This document shows, piece by piece, positions 56,946 through 64,000 of a DNA stretch of 64,000 bases. Made by a program: the position numbers and the translations under genes. The stretch is from Paracoccus wurundjeri. GTDB lineage: Bacteria; Pseudomonadota; Alphaproteobacteria; Rhodobacterales; Rhodobacteraceae. The number at the start of each line of letters is the position of its first letter. Positions within the stretch are counted from its first letter, which is position 1. Location: contig NZ_JAUUTZ010000021.1 of assembly GCF_030678915.1 (NCBI RefSeq), forward strand, positions 22,238 through 86,237. The letters run 5' to 3'. The notes below the pieces were generated by a model. That model worked only from the letters and a program-made list of their open reading frames with translations. It had not been told where the DNA came from and searched no databases.

Positions 56946-57773
56946 ATGTCAAGTGAACATGCAGGCGGGCTGATGGCCGGGAAACGTGGCCTGATCATGG
57001 GTTTGGCCAATGATAAATCAATCGCATGGGGGATTGCCCAGGCGCTGTCGAACGCAGGAGCAGAGCTGGCCTTCTCGTATCAGGGAGAAGCCCTGAAAAA
57101 GCGGGTGGATCCGTTGGCGGCTCAGCTTGGATCGCAACTGGTCCTGCCTTGCGACGTCGGTGAAGGCGCCTCGATCGACGCGCTTTTCGACAATCTGAAC
57201 GCGGAATGGGGCGGGCTGGATTTCCTGGTCCATGCAATCGGTTTTTCGGACAAGGAACAACTGCGCGGCCGTTATGCCGAAACGACACGCGAAAATTTCC
57301 TGATGACGATGGATATCTCGGTTTATTCCTTCACCGCGGTCGCCCGACGCGCGGCGGCGATGATGCCGAACGGCGGAAGCCTGTTGACCCTGACTTATTA
57401 CGGGGCCGAGCGCGTGATGCCGCATTACAACGTCATGGGCGTGGCCAAGGCCGCGCTGGAGGCAAGCGTGCGCTATCTGGCCGAGGATTTCGGCAAGGAC
57501 GGCATCCGCGTAAATGCGATTTCCGCCGGGCCGATCAAGACCCTTGCCGCTTCGGGGATCGGGGATTTCCGTTACATCATGAAGTGGAACGAGTTGAATT
57601 CACCGCTGCGCCGCAACGTCACCCAGCAGGATGTCGGCAATTCGGCGCTGTATCTTCTGTCTGATCTCGGGGCAGGGGTGACCGGCGAAACCCATCATGT
57701 CGATGCGGGTTATCATGTCGTCGGCATGAAGGCGGTGGATGCGCCCGATATTGCGACCGTCAAACGGGACTGA
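56946..57773 (+). CDS. fabI: Enoyl-[acyl-carrier-protein] reductase (NADH)
   Basis: The 275-residue SDR-family enzyme has the FabI-specific cofactor motif GLIMGLANDKSIAWGIAQAL and the catalytic region LTYYGAERVMPHYNVMGVAK, in which Tyr-x6-Lys holds the active residues. These are followed by RVNAISAGPIKTLAASGIGDF. It performs the last reduction of each fatty-acid elongation cycle and is the target of triclosan-type inhibitors. The start gives an eight-residue lead before the usual LMAGKRGL. The next gene downstream, sugE, has its own riboswitch leader. Confidence 0.96.
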   Translation: MSSEHAGGLMAGKRGLIMGLANDKSIAWGIAQALSNAGAELAFSYQGEALKKRVDPLAAQLGSQLVLPCDVGEGASIDALFDNLNAEWGGLDFLVHAIGFSDKEQLRGRYAETTRENFLMTMDISVYSFTAVARRAAAMMPNGGSLLTLTYYGAERVMPHYNVMGVAKAALEASVRYLAEDFGKDGIRVNAISAGPIKTLAASGIGDFRYIMKWNELNSPLRRNVTQQDVGNSALYLLSDLGAGVTGETHHVDAGYHVVGMKAVDAPDIATVKRD

Positions 57774-57830
57774 ATGATTTGCAAGGCGCCTGTCTTGACC
57801 GGATGGGCGTTGATGATTATTTCCCGAACA

Positions 57831-57890
57831 CGAGGACGACCTCCCCGTTATGGGCAGCATCGCCGGGACGACCCGGCCCTTGTCTTCGAG
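57831..57890 (+). promoter_or_regulatory. Guanidine-II (mini-ykkC) riboswitch upstream of sugE/gdx
   Basis: Two short hairpins with identical ACGA tetraloops are present: GAGG-ACGA-CCTC at 57832-57843 and GCCGGG-ACGA-CCCGGC at 57862-57877, 18 nt apart. They are followed after 8 nt by a CGAGG-containing ribosome site and the ATG of an SMR exporter. Paired ACGR-loop hairpins before sugE are the definition of the mini-ykkC class, which binds guanidinium in its loops and exposes the ribosome site. No terminator-like structure lies between, so control is probably translational. Confidence 0.88.
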
Positions 57891-57897
57891 GCTTTCC

Positions 57898-58212
57898 ATG
57901 CCCTGGATAACTCTGACCATCGCCGGCCTGCTTGAAATCGTCTGGGCCACGGCGATGAAACAATCCGATGGTTTCACGAAACCCTGGCCCACGGTCATCA
58001 TGCTGGTGGGCATGGTCGCGTCATTCTGGCTACTGGCAGTCGCCATGCGCGAACTTCCCCTTGGCACGGCCTATATGGTCTGGACCGGCATCGGCGCGGT
58101 CGGCAGCTTTATTCTTGGCATCATCCTGATGGGCGATCCTGTCACGCCGCTGCGCCTTCTTGCGGCGGGATTGATCGTTGCCGGTATCATGACGATGAAA
58201 ATCGCATCCTGA
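57898..58212 (+). CDS. sugE: SMR-family guanidinium exporter (SugE/Gdx)
   Basis: The 104-residue protein has four membrane helices: ITLTIAGLLEIVWATAMKQS with the essential Glu, TVIMLVGMVASFWLLAVAM, LGTAYMVWTGIGAVGSFILG and LRLLAAGLIVAGIMTMKIA. The sequence WATAMKQSDGFTK is typical of the SugE/Gdx branch rather than EmrE. Gdx dimers exchange guanidinium for protons. The start was set at MPWITL, after the riboswitch; an upstream frame extension would run through the regulatory hairpins. The leader structure strongly supports guanidinium as substrate. Confidence 0.94.
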   Translation: MPWITLTIAGLLEIVWATAMKQSDGFTKPWPTVIMLVGMVASFWLLAVAMRELPLGTAYMVWTGIGAVGSFILGIILMGDPVTPLRLLAAGLIVAGIMTMKIAS

Positions 58213-58330
58213 CCGGCATTGCGCTATTCCATCGCGAGATGTCAGAAAACATCTCTGTGAACGCATTTCAGGCAATTTCCTTCCGTGAAAAGGGGTGCTA
58301 AAGAATGTCGCCAGCTAAAGGAGACCAGCC

Positions 58331-60169
58331 ATGCCCGCATATCGTTCCCGCACCACGACCCATGGCCGCAATATGGCAGGCGCTCGTGGCCTGTGGCGCG
58401 CCACAGGCGTGAAGGATGACGATTTCGGCAAGCCGATTATCGCGATCGTCAACAGTTTCACGCAATTCGTGCCCGGTCATGTCCATCTGAAGGATCTGGG
58501 CCAGCTTGTCGCGCGCGAGGTCGAGGCTGCGGGCGGGATCGCCAAGGAGTTCAACACCATTGCGGTCGATGACGGGATCGCAATGGGGCATGACGGAATG
58601 CTGTACTCGCTGCCCTCGCGCGAGATCATCGCCGACTCGGTTGAATATATGGTGAATGCGCATTGCGCCGATGCGATGGTCTGCATCTCGAATTGCGACA
58701 AGATCACGCCGGGCATGCTGAACGCGGCGATGCGGCTGAATATCCCCGTGGTATTCGTCTCGGGCGGCCCGATGGAGGCCGGCAAGGTCGTGCTGGAAGA
58801 CGGCAAGGTCAAGGCGCTCGATCTGGTAGACGCAATGGTTGCCGCTGCTGATGACAGCGTGTCCGACACCGATGTGCAGGCAATCGAACGCTCTGCCTGC
58901 CCGACCTGTGGATCGTGCTCGGGCATGTTCACCGCCAATTCGATGAATTGCCTGACCGAGGCTTTGGGACTGGCGCTGCCCGGAAACGGTTCGACGCTGG
59001 CGACACATGCCGACCGCAAACGTCTGTTTGTCGAGGCGGGGCATCTGATCGTCGATCTTGCCCGCCGTTATTACGAAGGCGACGATGCCAGTGTGCTGCC
59101 GCGTTCGGTTGCCAGTTTCGCCGCCTTCAAGAATGCCATGACGCTGGATGTCGCCATGGGCGGCTCGACCAATACCGTGCTGCATCTGCTGGCTGCCGCG
59201 CATGAAGGCGAGGTCGATTTCACCATGGCCGATATCGACAAGCTGTCGCGCAAGGTGCCGGTGCTGTGCAAGGTCGCGCCGGCCAAATCCGATGTGCATA
59301 TGGAAGATGTCCACCGCGCAGGCGGCATCATGGCAATCCTTGGCGAGCTTGACCGCGCTGGGCTGCTGGATACATCGGTCAACAATATCCATGCCGGAAC
59401 GCTTGCGCAGGCGCTTGACCGTTGGGATGTCGCCCGCACGGATTCAGCGACGGTTCATGATTTCTACCGCGCCGCGCCGGGTGGCGTTCCGACCCAGGTC
59501 GCGTTTTCACAGGACCGGCGCTACGATACGGTCGATCTGGATCGCGAGGCGGGGGTGATCCGCGACGCCGAGCATGCCTTTTCCAAGGATGGCGGGCTTG
59601 CGGTGCTGTATGGCAATCTGGCCGAGGATGGCTGCATCGTCAAAACGGCGGGCGTCGATGAATCGATCTTGAAATTCGAAGGTCCGGCGCATCTTTTCGA
59701 AAGTCAGGATGATGCTGTTTCCGGTATCCTGACCGGCAAGGTCAAGCCGGGCGAGGTCGTGCTGATCCGTTACGAAGGCCCGCGCGGGGGCCCCGGGATG
59801 CAGGAAATGCTGTATCCGACCAGCTATCTGAAATCCAAGGGGCTGGGCAAAGCCTGCGCCCTGGTGACGGATGGGCGTTTCTCGGGCGGGTCCTCGGGGT
59901 TGTCTATCGGCCATGTCTCGCCCGAAGCGGCCGAGGGCGGCACGATCGGGCTGGTCGAACATGGCGATCTGATCCGCATCGATATCCCGAATCGGGTGAT
60001 CGAACTGGCGGTTGACGACGCCGAGCTTGCGCGCCGCCGCGAGATCCGCGATGCCGAAGGCTGGAAACCCGCCAAGCCGCGTCAACGCAAGGTTTCTTCC
60101 GCGTTACGAGCCTATGCCGCAATGACCACCAGCGCGGCAAAAGGGGCGGTTCGGGTTATTCCCGAGTAA
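58331..60169 (+). CDS. ilvD: Dihydroxy-acid dehydratase
   Basis: The 612-residue product matches IlvD length and motifs. The iron-sulfur cysteines lie in VCISNCDKITPGMLNAAMRL and ACPTCGSCSGMFTANSMNCL. MGGSTNTVLHLLAAAHE follows, and the C-terminus has TDGRFSGGSSGLSIGHVSPE and RYEGPRGGPGMQEML. It dehydrates dihydroxy-isovalerate and dihydroxy-methylvalerate in isoleucine/valine synthesis. AAAGGAGACC precedes the ATG. A 7-bp hairpin (GAGATGT/ACATCTC at 58236-58255) lies upstream and may terminate sugE; no leader peptide or attenuator of the classical ilv type was seen. Confidence 0.97.
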   Translation: MPAYRSRTTTHGRNMAGARGLWRATGVKDDDFGKPIIAIVNSFTQFVPGHVHLKDLGQLVAREVEAAGGIAKEFNTIAVDDGIAMGHDGMLYSLPSREIIADSVEYMVNAHCADAMVCISNCDKITPGMLNAAMRLNIPVVFVSGGPMEAGKVVLEDGKVKALDLVDAMVAAADDSVSDTDVQAIERSACPTCGSCSGMFTANSMNCLTEALGLALPGNGSTLATHADRKRLFVEAGHLIVDLARRYYEGDDASVLPRSVASFAAFKNAMTLDVAMGGSTNTVLHLLAAAHEGEVDFTMADIDKLSRKVPVLCKVAPAKSDVHMEDVHRAGGIMAILGELDRAGLLDTSVNNIHAGTLAQALDRWDVARTDSATVHDFYRAAPGGVPTQVAFSQDRRYDTVDLDREAGVIRDAEHAFSKDGGLAVLYGNLAEDGCIVKTAGVDESILKFEGPAHLFESQDDAVSGILTGKVKPGEVVLIRYEGPRGGPGMQEMLYPTSYLKSKGLGKACALVTDGRFSGGSSGLSIGHVSPEAAEGGTIGLVEHGDLIRIDIPNRVIELAVDDAELARRREIRDAEGWKPAKPRQRKVSSALRAYAAMTTSAAKGAVRVIPE

Positions 60170-60174
60170 GCTGG

Positions 60175-60199
60175 AATGGCCCGTTTCGTGCGGGCCATT
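60175..60199 (+). terminator. Hairpin after ilvD
   Basis: AATGGCCCG pairs perfectly with CGGGCCATT (9 bp, 7-nt loop), beginning 5 bp after the ilvD stop. GAAAACG follows rather than a T-run, so a second terminator further on probably completes termination. Confidence 0.6.
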
Positions 60200-60259
60200 G
60201 AAAACGCTGTGTGATCATACCCCGGTTCGTCATATGGGGCACGCAGAAATTGCCAAAAG

Positions 60260-60288
60260 AAAAAGGCCGCCCTGGGGCGGCCCTTTTT
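60260..60288. terminator. Bidirectional terminator between ilvD and the DUF6280-like gene
   Basis: AAAAA-GGCCGCC-CTGG-GGCGGCC-C-TTTTT is a 7-bp stem with runs of A and T on both sides, so it can terminate transcripts from either strand. It lies between convergent genes. Confidence 0.92.
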
Positions 60289-60310
60289 CATAACGGGAAC
60301 AGTGAAAAAT

Positions 60311-60634
60311 TCAGGCTGCTTCCGCCTCTGCTTCGGCGGCCATCCGGCGCTCGCTTTCCTCGCGCGACAGCGCGACAGAGGTACGCACGCCTTTGGAGAC
60401 GAATTCCATCAGCCCCTTCACGACCCTTTCATTCGGGTCGATGCCGGCACAGCTAAGTACTTCGCGGCCATCACGCGAACGCGCCCAGCGTGCAATCTGC
60501 TCAGGGCCATTACCATATTTCTTGTCGTCAGCAATCGCATCATCCAATGCCGCCAGCACTACGGCCGCAAACAATTTGCGGGCACGCTGACCTTGTTCAA
60601 AATTGAACGCGGAGCCATCTACTAAGTCGCGCAT
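60311..60634 (-). CDS. Conserved small protein, probably DUF6280 family
   Basis: The 107-residue product (starting MRDLVDGSAFNFEQGQRARK) is helical and charged, with a conserved-looking core AALDDAIADDKKYGNGPEQI and ARWARSRDGREVLSCAGIDP, and a C-terminal Glu/Ala tail. I recognise it as a protein conserved across Rhodobacterales and believe it carries the label DUF6280; no function is known to me. No signal peptide or membrane segment is present. It is monocistronic, convergent with ilvD and divergent from efp. Its upstream region contains two AAGGTT repeats. Confidence 0.75.
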   Translation of the reverse strand: MRDLVDGSAFNFEQGQRARKLFAAVVLAALDDAIADDKKYGNGPEQIARWARSRDGREVLSCAGIDPNERVVKGLMEFVSKGVRTSVALSREESERRMAAEAEAEAA

Positions 60635-60893
60635 AACATCTTTCCGTTTCTAAGGCACATTCGCCACGACATACGAAGTCAGCCCGGCGCAGGCCAATAT
60701 TGTCTTTTCCGCTAGTCGGACGGTAAGGTTTACTTAAAGGTTATGTTGTCGATTCGATATTCCTCTTAGCACATATCTGCCATGCACTACATGCAACTCG
60801 CAAAAAAATGCGCTTTTCTGGCGATTTCCTGCAGGAGATGGATTTCCCGCAGCTTCCAAGAAACACCTTGACATTCGTTCGTCTTTGTTCCGG
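60635..60893. other. Intergenic region upstream of efp (no gene seen)
   Basis: No coding frame with family-like sequence is visible. It contains an AT-rich TAAGGTTTACTTAAAGGTTA segment (60724-60743, direct AAGGTT repeats 12 bp apart) near the middle and presumably the promoter of the divergent DUF6280-like gene. The efp promoter follows directly. Confidence 0.55.
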
Positions 60894-60922
60894 TTGTCTG
60901 GACCGGACTGTGTCGATATAGG
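60894..60922 (+). promoter_or_regulatory. Probable sigma-70 promoter of efp
   Basis: TTGTCT (-35) and TATAGG (-10) are separated by exactly 17 bp, ending 62 bp before the efp ATG. A second -35-like TTGACA lies about 25 bp upstream without a good partner. Confidence 0.55.
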
Positions 60923-60984
60923 TGCCCCGCAACTTCGTTCAATCCTTGAACGAAAATTCCCTTAACCTGTCCAAGAGTGTAAAG

Positions 60985-61548
60985 ATGCCCAAAATCAACG
61001 GCAATGAAATCCGGCCTGGCAACGTGCTGGAACATGACGGAGGCCTGTGGGCCGCTGTCAAGGTCAACCATGTCAAGCCCGGCAAGGGCGGGGCATTTGC
61101 CCAGGTGGAACTGAAGAACCTGCGTGACGGTCGCAAGCTGAACGAACGCTTCCGCAGCGAAGACAAGGTCGAGCGTGTCCGTCTTGACCAGAAAGATCAG
61201 CAATTCCTGTATGAATCCGATGGCAAGCTGGTCTTCATGGATAGCGAAACATTCGAGCAGACCGAACTGGATGCCGACCTGCTGGGCGAACGCCGTCCTT
61301 TCCTGCAGGACGGGATGACCGCGACGATCGAATATTACGGCGATGAGGCGCTTTCTGTCGCGCTACCTCAGAAGGTGGTCTGCAAGGTTGTCGAGACCGA
61401 GCCGGTCGTGAAGGGCCAGACGGCGGCAAACAGCTACAAACCTGCCGTTCTGGATAACGGCGTGCGCGTGATGGTGCCGCCATTCATCGGACAGGAAGAA
61501 GATATCGTCGTTAATACCGAATTGTTCGAATATAGCGAACGCGCCTGA
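60985..61548 (+). CDS. efp: Elongation factor P
   Basis: The 187-residue protein has the three OB-like domains of EF-P. Domain I has MPKINGNEIRPGNVLEHDGG and the tip loop NHVKPGKGGAFAQVELKNL with the conserved lysine that is modified in many bacteria. Domains II/III include FMDSETFEQTELD and KGQTAANSYKPAVLDNGVRV. It relieves ribosome stalling at polyproline stretches. The start at MPKING matches the family; an upstream ATG-like start would add 21 residues overlapping the promoter's leader. A terminator follows, so it is a single-gene unit. The lysine modifier EpmA/EpmB genes are not in the window. Confidence 0.97.
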   Translation: MPKINGNEIRPGNVLEHDGGLWAAVKVNHVKPGKGGAFAQVELKNLRDGRKLNERFRSEDKVERVRLDQKDQQFLYESDGKLVFMDSETFEQTELDADLLGERRPFLQDGMTATIEYYGDEALSVALPQKVVCKVVETEPVVKGQTAANSYKPAVLDNGVRVMVPPFIGQEEDIVVNTELFEYSERA

Positions 61549-61575
61549 GCGGTTCGATGGTGGAACGTGATGAAA

Positions 61576-61607
61576 GGGTGCGGGGTTGAATGACGCCGCA
61601 CCCGTTT
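61576..61607. terminator. Terminator between efp and the cytochrome operon
   Basis: GGGTGCGG pairs with CCGCACCC (8 bp, 12-nt loop), followed by GTTTTC. It lies 27 bp after efp and 5 bp from the convergent cytochrome b561 stop, so it may serve both strands. Confidence 0.8.
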
Positions 61608-61611
61608 TCAG

Positions 61612-62205
61612 CTAACCCTTGTCCTGACGGCGCACCCATTTCCAGCCGGTCAGCATCGGCCGGATCAGGTCCTCGTTTTTCCAGATCCGGTAAAACAGGA
61701 TTGCGACGATATGTAGCACCACAAGGATCAGGATGATATCCGCGCCAAGGGAATGCCATGCGTCGGCCTTGGTGGCGATGCGGCTACCGACAAGACCGGC
61801 CAGGGGGCCGACATTCACGAAATCCTCGGGGTCGGTGATCAGCCCGGTCCCGACCTGCCACAGAAGGGCAAGTAGGATGGCGATGACTGCCAGCCCCCCG
61901 ATCGGGGCATGGCCGGGCCAGTGGCTGGGGCTGCGCCGTCCCATCTGTCGCAAATAGGACAGCACGCGCCGAGGGCTGTAGATCAGACCAGAGAACCGCG
62001 CGCTTTTCGGGCCGATAAGCCCCCAGATCACGCGAAAGACCAGCAATCCGACGATCGTATAACCAAGCCAGAAATGCAGCGTCATGATATTGGGACCGAA
62101 TTTGCCCAATAGCCAGTTCGCGATCACCAATATCGCAAGCAGCCAGTGGAATACCCGCAGCGCAGGGTCCCAGATTCTCGTGCGTCGGGCTTGCTGGTCA
62201 GGCAT
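61612..62205 (-). CDS. Cytochrome b561 family membrane protein
   Basis: The 197-residue protein has four to five membrane helices (ALRVFHWLLAILVIANWLL, FWLGYTIVGLLVFRVIWGL, GGLAVIAILLALLWQVGTGL, ADIILILVVLHIVAILFY). Histidines suitable for bis-His heme b ligation are placed in FHW, LHFWLGY, AWHSLG and VLHIV. RVIWGLIGPKSARFSGL is the usual loop. It probably passes electrons between the quinone pool and the partner cytochrome c. Its start codon shares one base with the cytochrome c' stop (TGATG), so the two are translationally coupled. Confidence 0.9.
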   Translation of the reverse strand: MPDQQARRTRIWDPALRVFHWLLAILVIANWLLGKFGPNIMTLHFWLGYTIVGLLVFRVIWGLIGPKSARFSGLIYSPRRVLSYLRQMGRRSPSHWPGHAPIGGLAVIAILLALLWQVGTGLITDPEDFVNVGPLAGLVGSRIATKADAWHSLGADIILILVVLHIVAILFYRIWKNEDLIRPMLTGWKWVRRQDKG

Positions 62206-62663
62206 CAGTCTTTCTGGCGGTAATCATCATGGCAGGCTTTGCAGGTGCCGCCCAGTTTCTGCAATACGGGCCCCAGATTTTCCTGACCACCCTTGACCGC
62301 TTCGCCCGCGCCTGTAGCGGCTTCGCCGAGATCGGCGAATTTCTGTGCGAAATCCTCGGGGTTGTCCCAGATGGCGGGAAGCGCCTCGGAATCATCCGCT
62401 TCGCCTTCTGCCGTGCCTTCGGGAAACAGGCCCGAAGGATCATAACCACCAAGGGCTTCTATATTCGCGGCCGCTCTCGAAGCGCTTGCCTCGTCATATT
62501 CGATTTCGCCCTTCGCCATACCGGACAGGGTGCCCATGTCGACGGCGAACATCTTCATCAATCCTTGCCGTGCCTGTATGGCGTCTTCGGCGGCATCGTC
62601 GGCGGATGCTATGACCGGAAATGCGGAAAATGCTACAATCGCAGTCAGGTTGATCAAACGCAT
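62205..62663 (-). CDS. Cytochrome c' (class II c-type cytochrome)
   Basis: The 152-residue protein has a signal peptide (INLTAIVAFSAFPVIASADD) and the C-terminal heme attachment motif LGGTCKACHDDYRQKD (CxxCH), where class II cytochromes carry it, at the end of a four-helix bundle. QARQGLMKMFAVDMGTL corresponds to helix A. Cytochromes c' bind NO and CO in the periplasm or carry electrons. The start at MRLINL is preferred because upstream in-frame codons would bury the signal. It precedes cytochrome b561, suggesting a small electron-transfer pair. Confidence 0.92.
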   Translation of the reverse strand: MRLINLTAIVAFSAFPVIASADDAAEDAIQARQGLMKMFAVDMGTLSGMAKGEIEYDEASASRAAANIEALGGYDPSGLFPEGTAEGEADDSEALPAIWDNPEDFAQKFADLGEAATGAGEAVKGGQENLGPVLQKLGGTCKACHDDYRQKD

Positions 62664-62842
62664 TCGTATCCTCGCTACTGGCTGGGTTATGCTGCAATTC
62701 AATACGGTTATGGCCGATCGCCTCAGCCATAAGCCGATCATGTCAGAGCATGTGCAGAGGTTCAATTCCAGCCGCGGCAGATCACGCATTTGCTATCCGC
62801 CGGACAGCGGGAGCGGGCGTGACCATGCGGTTTCAACCATAC

Positions 62843-63670
62843 TCAGCTGTATAGTGGCATGACGCCCGCCTCGTCGTGAATCCGGTTTACCGTTGCACGG
62901 TCAAGCCCCATGGCTTCGGCAAGTGCGTGCAGATATCTCGCTTCTTCCTCATTGTCGAAATCGATCGCGAGAAGCGACATCAGATAGACCTGCGCTTCCT
63001 GGCCTTTCGGCACATCGGCGGCCAGGGCGGCGGCGTCCACCGGCGCAGCCATCTGTTCGCGGATGAATTTGCGTTCGTCATCATCGACGTCATCGCCCAG
63101 ATGCCCAAGCAGCGTTTGCTTTTCGGAATCGTCTATGCGGCCATCGGATTTCGCGGCCTGAATCATCGCCCGCAGCATCAGGCCGGCCACGGCGTTCTGT
63201 TCGGGGGTTGGCATGGTTTCGGGCTCGTCGTCGCGGGCAAGAGAATCGTTGAACAATTCGCCGAAAGTTGCGTCATTGCGCTGTTGCGATCCCTTCTGTG
63301 CCAAGCCGCCCGCAGCCGCGCCTCCGCCGATCAGGCCGCCCAGCATACCGCCAAGCCCGCCACCTGCACCCGGGCGTCCGCCGCCCAGATTGTCGATCAG
63401 ACCGCCAAGCCCACCCTGCGACCGGCCGCCGCCATAAGCCGTGCCGGTTCCCGCGCCGCGACCGCTCATCACCTGGCCAAGCCGGCCGGACAGACTGCCG
63501 CCCTGACCACCGGTGTTGTCGCCCAGCAGGTTGTCAAGCAGTCCGCCGCCTCCGCCGCGATTCCGGGAGTTGCCGTGCTGACCTTGCTGACGGCTTTTCA
63601 TGACCGCTCCGACGCCCTTGGCAACCATGATACCGGCGGCAACTTTTGCAAGAGATTTCATCAGGCTCAT
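62843..63670 (-). CDS. DUF533 / TerB-like protein with glycine-rich linker
   Basis: The 275-residue protein has a short N-terminal helix (MSLMKSLAKVAAGIMVAKGV). A long Gly/Asn/Gln-rich region (~residues 30-115, with repeats such as GGLGGLIDNLGGGRPGAGGG) follows, then a C-terminal TerB-like helical domain: AGLMLRAMIQAAKSDGRIDD with its acidic metal-binding residues, DDERKFIREQM, and YLHALAEAMGLDRATVNRIH. This is the DUF533 architecture, known in bacteria as inner-membrane or peripheral proteins of unclear function. The start was chosen where the family begins; earlier codons run into the tuf promoter region. Confidence 0.85.
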   Translation of the reverse strand: MSLMKSLAKVAAGIMVAKGVGAVMKSRQQGQHGNSRNRGGGGGLLDNLLGDNTGGQGGSLSGRLGQVMSGRGAGTGTAYGGGRSQGGLGGLIDNLGGGRPGAGGGLGGMLGGLIGGGAAAGGLAQKGSQQRNDATFGELFNDSLARDDEPETMPTPEQNAVAGLMLRAMIQAAKSDGRIDDSEKQTLLGHLGDDVDDDERKFIREQMAAPVDAAALAADVPKGQEAQVYLMSLLAIDFDNEEEARYLHALAEAMGLDRATVNRIHDEAGVMPLYS

Positions 63671-63802
63671 AATCGTATCCCTATTCCTGTAAAGGTGGAT
63701 TACTTCAGGCATTCCGTAGGGCAACGTCGCGACCTTCGGCGGGGTTCCGTTGCAGATTGGGCGTGGCTTCGGGTGTGGCGTGCGATTGGACCGGTTAGGC
63801 CC

Positions 63803-63829
63803 TTGATTTTTACCCGCGCGGCTTATACA
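63803..63829 (+). promoter_or_regulatory. Possible tuf promoter
   Basis: TTGATT and TATACA are 15 bp apart, somewhat short, in the AT-rich patch 60 bp before tuf. The match is suggestive only; the DUF533 gene reads the other way from this interval. Confidence 0.35.
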
Positions 63830-63889
63830 TGGCGGCGCACAATCAACCGGGGCCTTGTTACGCCGTGCCCCGCGATCAGGAGGCCCTAG

Positions 63890-64000
63890 ATGGCAAAGGC
63901 AAAGTTTGAACGGAACAAACCGCACGTCAATATCGGGACGATTGGTCACGTTGACCACGGCAAGACGACTTTGACGGCAGCGATCACGAAGTATTTTGGC
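63890..64000 (+). CDS. tuf: Elongation factor Tu, N-terminal part (truncated by window edge)
   Basis: The first 37 codons are present: MAKAKFERNKPHVNIGTIGH, then VDHGKTTLTAAITKYFG. The GTP-binding P-loop is GHVDHGKT. AGGAGG precedes the ATG. EF-Tu delivers aminoacyl-tRNA to the ribosome. The gene starts a new transcript, divergent from the DUF533 gene; neighbouring str-operon genes are not visible on the upstream side, so this may be the separate tuf copy many Rhodobacteraceae carry. Confidence 0.98.
   Translation, partial: MAKAKFERNKPHVNIGTIGHVDHGKTTLTAAITKYFG

Noticed and set aside
58236..58255. ilvD attenuator or leader peptide
   Set aside because: The hairpin GAGATGT/ACATCTC has no competing structure and no nearby Val/Leu/Ile-rich leader frame; it may only end the sugE transcript.

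Overview
The window is about 64 kb of a high-G+C (roughly 60-65 percent) alphaproteobacterial chromosome, most likely Rhodobacteraceae/Paracoccaceae (Paracoccus-like). This rests on gene content and order: DUF5928-type GT14 glycosyltransferase, DUF3035/BamF-lspA-purH-rsmB-DUF1674, TsaE-kinase fusion/MurU-like/addB/addA/trxA, choXWV-betIBA, a dual cold-shock-domain protein with DUF192, and a DUF6280-type small protein. It is ordinary chromosome: no prophage, integrase, intact insertion sequence or CRISPR array was seen.

Layout. 1-6.2 kb: end of an ABC ATPase gene, HIT protein, GT14 glycosyltransferase divergent from a Sulfotransfer_2 enzyme, then an ECF sigma factor overlapping a membrane-anchored VWA/DUF3520 protein. 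6.3-12.4 kb: HAD acid phosphatase, ornithine cyclodeaminase-like protein, mscL, alanine dehydrogenase divergent from an Lrp/AsnC regulator, and a succinate-semialdehyde dehydrogenase. 12.4-15.7 kb: three-gene operon of circularly permuted ATP-grasp, alpha-E and transglutaminase proteins, a predicted but biochemically obscure peptide-modifying system. 16-20.4 kb: bamF, lspA, purH, rsmB, and divergently a 58-residue SDHAF4/DUF1674 gene with an amidase. 22-30.2 kb: aminotransferase, ftsK, HExxH protein, N-formylglutamate amidohydrolase, pyk, rpmI-rplT. 30.2-39.8 kb: SH3 protein, then tsaE-kinase, murU-like, addB, addA and trxA. 39.8-42.2 kb: an 800-bp gene-poor stretch, an EF-hand secreted protein and a patatin phospholipase. 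42.2-49 kb: choline uptake and glycine-betaine synthesis (betA, betB, betI divergent from choX, choW, choV) with a BetI-type operator. 49-56 kb: cell-wall amidase, aminotransferase, DsbA-like protein, DUF502, an AT-rich sulfotransferase beside tRNA-Pro, DUF192 and a cold-shock protein. 56-64 kb: pdxH, fabI, sugE/gdx behind a guanidine-II riboswitch, ilvD, DUF6280, efp, cytochromes b561 and c', DUF533, and the start of tuf.

Beyond single genes, three things stand out. Five copies of a dispersed intergenic element (CTTCTTCTTTG...CAAATACC followed by a G/C hairpin) lie mostly after gene ends. A second AT-rich motif, TTAAGGTTAA, forms a perfect 14-bp inverted repeat after mscL and a three-copy cluster after trxA. 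Two ACGA-loop hairpins before sugE match the guanidine-II (mini-ykkC) riboswitch. Most transcription units end in readable hairpin terminators, which support the operon boundaries given here.
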